DNA of 64,000 bases from Glebionis coronaria (lineage: Eukaryota > Streptophyta > Magnoliopsida > Asterales > Asteraceae). A program made the position numbers and the translations under genes. Under the pieces are notes generated by a model. That model saw nothing but the letters and a program-made list of their open reading frames with translations. It was not told the origin of the DNA and did no database searches. This document shows, in pieces, positions 59,160 through 64,000 of this stretch (positions are counted from its first letter, which is position 1; each line of letters opens with the position of its first letter). Location of the stretch: assembly GCA_025667525.1 (NCBI GenBank), contig CM046878.1, positions 76,363,696-76,427,695 on the forward strand, read 5' to 3'.

Positions 59160-60300
59160 GAACTTTAAATAAAGGGAAGTTTATCTCGTCAACGATAACT
59201 TACCCTCAAAATGAGAAATTAATTTTTCTCGGGCATTAGCTTATATAAAAAGAATTCCAAGTTTTTTAAGCTCATGCACAAAGGCTCATCATTAAATATC
59301 AGATGATGATCCGATCTTCAAATAAAGAAAAGTTTATCGCCGATGATAAACTTATCCTCATTAACGAGAAATTAATTTTTCTCGGACACGAGCTTACATT
59401 AAAACTATTAAAAAGTTTTAAGCTCGTGTACATGGCGTATAATCATATTTCCGCTTATGCCTCGGACTTCAAAGGAAGGAAAGTTTATTGCCGATGATAA
59501 ACTTATCCTCACAAAAGAGAAATTAATTTTTCTCGAGCATGAGCTTATATCAAAAACATTCCAATTTATTTTTAAGCTCATTCACAAAGGCTCATCGTTA
59601 AATGTCAGACGGTGACCCGATCTTCACATAAAGGAAAGTTTATCGCCGATGATAAACTTATCCTCATTAACGAAAAATTAAATTTTCTCGGACACGAGCT
59701 TGCCCTAAAACTATTCAAAGGTTTTTAAGCTCGTGTATATGGTGTATAATTATATTTCAGATTATGCCCCGGACTTTAAAGAAAGGAAAGTTTATCACCG
59801 ATGATAAACTTATCCTTACAACGAGAAATTAATTTTTCTCGGGCATGAGCTAATATTAATAACATTTAAAGATTTTTAAGCTCATGCACAATGACTTACA
59901 GTTAAATATCAGACTGTAACCCGGACTTTAATTTTAGGAAAACTTATCTTTCATGATAACTTTTCCTCGTAATGAGAAATTAATTTTTCTCAGTCATGAG
60001 CTTGTATTAAAACATTCCAAGTTTTAAGCTCATAAAGTAAAGTGTATCTTTTAAATAAGAGAACTTTTCTTCTCAACGAGAAATTCATCTGTCTCGGTCA
60101 TGAGCTTTACGTTATCACATTCAAAGTTTTTCAAACTCATGAAAACGACTTCTAAGTAAATGTCAACTTAGGACTCGCTCTTCAGTTAAAAGGAAAGTTT
60201 ATCTCCGATGATAAACTTATCCTCACAACGGGAAGTTTACAACTTCTCGGACTTGAGCTCGTTTTGTAAGATATTCAACATCTTAAGCTCAAGTAATTGG
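59160..60300 (+). repeat. Tandem array of about 155-bp units, each with three stem-loops
   Basis: About 7.5 units. Each has stem-loop A (AAGTTTATC, short loop, GATAAACTT), stem-loop B (GAGAAATTAATTTTTCTC) and stem-loop C (GCATGAGCTTA ... TAAGCTCATGC). Examples: A 59330-59353, B 59365-59384, C 59387-59428; A 60195-60218, B 60229-60249, C 60251-60294. Between units, both arms change together: CATGAGC/GCTCATG, CACGAGC/GCTCGTG and CTTGAGC/GCTCAAG in C; GAGAAA/TTTCTC and GGGAAG/CTTCTC in B. Units with CACGAGC alternate with CATGAGC units at the start, suggesting a 310-bp higher-order duplication. Confidence 0.9.
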
Positions 60301-60304
60301 TTTT

Positions 60305-60640
60305 CAAAACTTTAAACACAATTTTTCGAGAATTTCTCAAAAGGTTTTTCTAAATCTTTCAAAATTGTGTGTTTAAAAATGTTTTGATAAATAGAACATG
60401 TCTTCTGCAATCGATAATATTTACGATCCTAGAAATGTCGTTCAATAATGACACGGGCTAGTAAATAAAGTTTGAGAAGAAGTTTAAATGATTTAAAACA
60501 TGTTCAAAATGGTTTGCTATTATTTCAGATAGTAACTCGTTTTTCATATTCGAGTCAAGCATTTCACCGGAAAGCTTTGACTCAACAATGGGAATTAATT
60601 TTTCTCGGGCATGGTTTACTTTATAACCATGTAAGGGATT
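60305..60640 (+). other. Degenerate continuation of the stem-loop array
   Basis: Further foldbacks: AAACACAATTTT (60314) with AAAATTGTGTGTTT (60361), enclosing GAGAATTTCTC; GAGTCAAGC (60552) with GCTTTGACTC (60574); and GGGAATTAATTTTTCTCGGG (60590-60609), a half-unit of B, followed by CATGGTTTACTTTATAACCATG in two arms (60611-60632). Confidence 0.65.
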
Positions 60641-60836
60641 GTGTTTACGTAATAACACAATCTAACACGAATATATGTACGCTTCAGTGCATTTATTTGT
60701 TAAAACAAGAGAAATCTTGATTTTATGAAGTTATCATCTCCACCAATCATAGCAATTTGCAATTGATATCTACATACTCGATGATGCGACTACTCAAACG
60801 ACGACTACAGCTCTTTCGATAGAACACGGGTCAACA

Positions 60837-61398
60837 ATTGAGGGGGAGCAATTGTCTAGCATTTAGAATCTTTGATGCCGAAAGTGACAAGTTCACATAT
60901 TGGTGTCAAGACAACGATATCAATCGTACACATGATGTCAAGAGAAAAATTCAGACATGACGAGGCGACCAACATTCGTGAACAAGAACCATATGATTCT
61001 ATCATTTGATGTTCTCCATCATTCAGGTCTAACCTCGTAAATTGCTAATCTTGTGAATATATTATCATATATGATCTTTGCACGTGATATATACCTTACA
61101 CTTATGTTTAAAAGGTATTTAATTTACGTTTCAAGTACACCCTCATTAATTTGAGGGGGAGCTTGTGAAAATCATGAAGATAATTGGATTTTCATTTTTC
61201 TTCCCAAATTTTCTTAAAATGCTATTAAATCAATTGATATTAAAAACATAGAATGGGTTAATATTTTTAATATGGGGGGGGGGGGGGGGAAATGTGATTT
61301 AATATGAGAAATGATTAATCACAAATGGTTTGACTTAACGTGATGGCTCATCCCGACATGTGCGAAATGTTTTCGAATATCATATGTTAAGGGGGAGC
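60837..61398 (+). other. Multiple polypurine-tract motifs of element B
   Basis: TTGAGGGGGAGC at 60839, TTTGAGGGGGAGC at 61150 and TTAAGGGGGAGC at 61387 are near-identical tracts well upstream of the functional TTAGGGGAAGAT at 63550. They match the multiple-PPT signature of Sireviruses. Confidence 0.7.
61274..61289 (+). repeat. Run of 16 G
   Basis: A mononucleotide G run inside element B between two purine tracts. It is likely length-variable and prone to sequencing error; it could form a G-quadruplex. Confidence 0.8.
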
Positions 61399-62109
61399 AA
61401 AATGGATTTGCACTTCAAAATGGATTTCATGGTGACATACACTTACCTAAAACATCTCTATTCACGACGGTGAAGATTGTGGTGACATAAGGATGGTAGG
61501 ATAGTTTAAAGTCCAATGATTCTTCTAGAACCGAAGGAATCTTCCCAAGGACAATCCGTAGCTAGAAATAGTAGTTCTTAGGAAAGATGGAGAAAGATTA
61601 TGAACGTAGTTGAATGCCGACCAAGTACTTAAGTTAGCACTGAAACAATCACAACAAGGTGCTAGTTATGACGTATTGGTAAGCATTGAAGGGGTTGAAG
61701 AATGAAAAAGAAATGTAAAGATAAATGGTGTAAAGAAAGAAGCCCTCCTTACAACCGTAGGCAGAAACCAGGTCAATACATATGTTATTGAGATCATTTT
61801 TAATGATTCTCGATATTGAAGATAGACTTCGTGGACCCAGTGATGCAATGCACAACCCATCCCAGCTAACTCATATATTTCTTAAAAGGTATTTGTTTTA
61901 ATCACACAGAGACAATGTATTATCTATTGATTTATTCACTCCGAATAAATTGGTATTGAAATGGTGGCACTCATCTCCAGCCTCCGATCACTAAAAATCC
62001 AAAAATGGACGATCGAGTCTAGAGCCATTTGAGATCATCAATAATCTCATTAGGACACACTTTCATAATTCCTTGCTTCTTCACACACTGTGAAAAGTAA
62101 GAAATATCT

Positions 62110-62520
62110 TAAGAGTCCTACGCAAAATCTTCATGATCTTGCTTGAACATCCGAGTAAAACGAAAGTATTTACAATAAAGATGGAAATCCTTCTTGATCG
62201 AATATCAAAAAGCTCATGATAGGTGACTTGTGCGATTCTTTATAAATCAAGCTTGAGATAACTGGAAAGCAACAGTGGTTTAATTCTTAAATGAATTTAA
62301 ACACGTTCCAGACCTCTACGCAATATCTTAGTGATCTTTCCAGAACACTCAGAGTGATACCTTAGTGTTCACAGTGAGGAGTGGAAATCCTTCTAGTGTT
62401 AACCTCAAACAGCACTTGGTAGGTAACTTGCAAGATTCTATACGAATCAAGCTCGTGACAACTGGAAAGCAACGATGGTGCGGTTCTTAATTGAATTTCA
62501 CTTGTTCCAGGAACATAAAT
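62110..62520 (+). repeat. Two about 205-bp tandem units, partial third
   Basis: Units share CTACGCAA(A/T)ATCTT, GGAAATCCTTCT, AACTGGAAAGCAAC and GTTCCAG, starting near 62118 and 62316. A fading third copy reaches about 62660 (GTTCTTAATTGAA). CTGGAA and TTCCAG at unit ends can pair. Confidence 0.75.
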
Positions 62521-63128
62521 TGGCGGCTTAAAATCATGCGGATATTATTATCCAAATGATTCACTCTTTATGTTCGCAGTCAGCTTTGGACGGTCGAATA
62601 AAGAGAACGGGTTTACCCGCGAAGTCTTGTAAAAGAGGTTCTTAATTGAAACTACCTGCCATAAGTACGATATTGAATATCGTCTAACGGTCTTCACCGA
62701 CCGGAGGTAAAATGCTACCGAATTAGAATGAAATGTTCAAGGCCATTTCATCCGTGTATATGTTTTGTTCCTAACTGTCTTATGCAGCGTAACAAGAAGG
62801 TGGCATTGTCGTGTACAATCCAAAAGAAGTCGTCAACACATGCTTATGCTTTCTGCACTTAATACTTCAACAAATTCAAGAAATCCTAAAAGTCAAGTCT
62901 TCCGCTGTATCAAATTCTGAAGCTTTCAAGAATTTATAAAAGTATAAGTATGTGGAACATGAAGTCACGAGGAGGCAAATTTCACAAGTGATGAATGCAC
63001 AAGGTCAAGAAAAGGAAACATGCTCAAGACTAAATTCAAAGATCTCATCAGCATATTCACAAGAACAAGATCGAAGACTCAAGCATAGTATGCTAGGTTT
63101 AAGATTTTGTAAAATGGTGTGACCTCCC

Positions 63129-63434
63129 ATATGACGGAGCAGCTTCGTGTCCCTGTTCCGGTCCCCGATGCAGCCCCGTCATCAGTAGCTAAAACCAAGG
63201 TCGGTCCTCCCCCATAAGGCCCCGGAAGAAGGTCTTTTTCTCTATTTTATTTCATGGTATTAAAGCCAACAAACAAGAGAATTAGGGTGTTAAAAAAAGA
63301 ACCCCAAACCCGCTTGTTTAGAGAAGAAAACTGTTCCCTTCCGCTTACACCATTTCTTTGTGAATGAAGTTAGACGACACAGTTCTTATTACTATGACTT
63401 TCAAAAAGAGTTGCCATATCTCGGTAATGGGGTC
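63129..63434. other. 306-bp foreign insert, organelle-like
   Basis: The sequence on either side (GTGACCTCCC at 63119-63128, TTAGGGGAAGATTGTTGG from 63435) occurs uninterrupted at 63540-63568, so the insert is sharply delimited. It is richer in G+C than element B and looks like plant mitochondrial DNA. Source unproven. Confidence 0.6.
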
Positions 63435-63549
63435 TTAGGGGAAGATTGTTGGAAATATGTTTTTCCAAAGAAAGTCTCGGTCACATCATTGTTAGCATAG
63501 ATCACGAGCTATAGACTATTTAGGACATTGTAACTTGGAGTGACCTCCC
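63435..63549 (+). repeat. Duplicate purine tract and LTR start
   Basis: TTAGGGGAAGAT plus TGTTGGAAATATGTTTTT repeats the junction of 63550-63580, about 115 bp upstream of the real 3' LTR. It contains only the first part of an LTR. Confidence 0.8.
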
Positions 63550-63561
63550 TTAGGGGAAGAT

Positions 63562-63853
63562 TGTTGGAAATACATTTTTACGTATTTAGGAAGAATCAGT
63601 CACTCCAACGATATGTTCAAGTATTGGGCTCGTGATCCCATATATAAACATATAGCCCATATAGCCCACATGTAGGGTGGGCTATATATACCCCCTCCTA
63701 GCATGCTAGGAGGGGTTGAGCACTTAGTTATTCCATTTCACTTCCATGATTCTCTCGTTTCTCTCTCTAACTTTCTCTCTTTAGTTCTTTATCTTCTTCT
63801 CTATTTAGATAAATCATAACACATATACAATCCTAAGAAACTATGATCCTACA
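63562..63853 (+). repeat. Element B 3' LTR
   Basis: 292 bp partner of the 5' LTR, with GGCTATATATACCCCC at 63680. It differs by small indels and scattered substitutions. Confidence 0.93.
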
Positions 63854-63858
63854 ACTAG

Positions 63859-64000
63859 AAATACTACATCACTCCCACTAGCTTTACGATATACACATGG
63901 CTCATCACGATTTGAATAAACCCAAACGTTCTGATTTCTTCATCAAATCGTTTATTCTATTGACGTGATGCTTGCTTCAAACCATAAATGGATCTTTGAA
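63859..64000 (-). pseudogene. Copia-4 reverse transcriptase, segment before YVDD (runs off window)
   Basis: On the minus strand the frame carries the palm residues just before the catalytic YVDD (a SGSDVVFLVL-like stretch at about 63860-63890, preceded by LMKKSERLGLF). It continues beyond the window end. It is continuous with 54538 once element B is removed. Confidence 0.7.

Larger units (their letters stand above)
54544..63853 (+). mobile_element. Sirevirus-derived non-autonomous LTR retrotransposon, element B
   Basis: 9.3 kb, + strand. LTRs 54544-54842 and 63562-63853, TG...CA ends, perfect ACTAG duplication (54539-54543, 63854-63858), PBS at 54845, purine tract TTAGGGGAAGAT at 63550-63561. 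It is inserted in the RT active-site codons of copia-4. The body has a minisatellite, an antisense promoter-like block, a broken Gag, then, where pol should be, a tandem stem-loop array, repeated purine tracts, a 205-bp duplication and a foreign insert. No integrase, RT or RNase H remains. Confidence 0.93.

Noticed and set aside
59160..60300. CRISPR-like or satellite reading of the stem-loop array
   Set aside because: Units are about 155 bp without unique spacers, lie inside a plant LTR element and are too few for a centromeric satellite.
1..64000. tRNA, rRNA or known microRNA genes
   Set aside because: No cloverleaf with A/B boxes or rRNA-like block was seen; the tRNA-like matches are primer-binding sites.

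Overview
The window is nuclear DNA of a flowering plant. Single-copy eudicot genes with short GT-AG introns sit in AT-rich, heavily transposon-filled DNA. The gag-pol families look like those I know from Asteraceae (daisy family); that placement is an inference from family resemblance.

Only two host genes can be supported, both on the + strand. The last ten exons of a puromycin-sensitive-type M1 aminopeptidase lie at 1-2545. A complete two-exon hydroxyproline/proline-rich protein gene lies at 24668-26723, with a TATA box near 24454. From memory, Arabidopsis homologues of both lie close together on chromosome 1 (around At1g63720-At1g63770), so this may be a conserved gene neighbourhood pushed apart by transposons.

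Layout: aminopeptidase (1-2545); intergenic DNA with a possible organelle-derived insert (about 3181-3830); Ty3/gypsy remnant (5384-6930, minus); a Ty1/copia element with 142-bp LTRs and a CCCH-type Gag finger (7498-22747, minus), carrying a 454-bp hAT-type MITE in its RNase H and a 10.2-kb non-coding element with 2.7-3.0-kb LTRs (9059-19256) in its reverse transcriptase; proline-rich gene; AT-rich DNA with a Helitron-like end; a small non-coding LTR element (30947-34636); an OB-fold-like gene remnant; a 12.3-kb Sirevirus-like copia element with an extra env-position ORF (35808-48086, minus); an orphan LTR (48214-48500); two PIF/Harbinger derivatives and a foldback element (49308-51298); and another copia element (from about 51900, minus) split by a 9.3-kb Sirevirus-derived element (54544-63853).

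The most unusual content is in the two small Sirevirus-derived elements (30947-34636 and 54544-63853). They have different LTRs but share a TATA core, an ATTGCG-type minisatellite after the primer-binding site, an antisense promoter-like block, several polypurine motifs, and strongly structured DNA. The larger one carries about 7.5 tandem units of about 155 bp. Each unit encodes three stem-loops, and several stems show paired compensatory changes between units, which suggests selection on RNA or DNA structure. The large Sirevirus-like element appears to have a spliced intron with a 105-bp tandem array inside its env-position ORF.

All alignments were made by eye. Family names rest on recognised motifs, not database searches.
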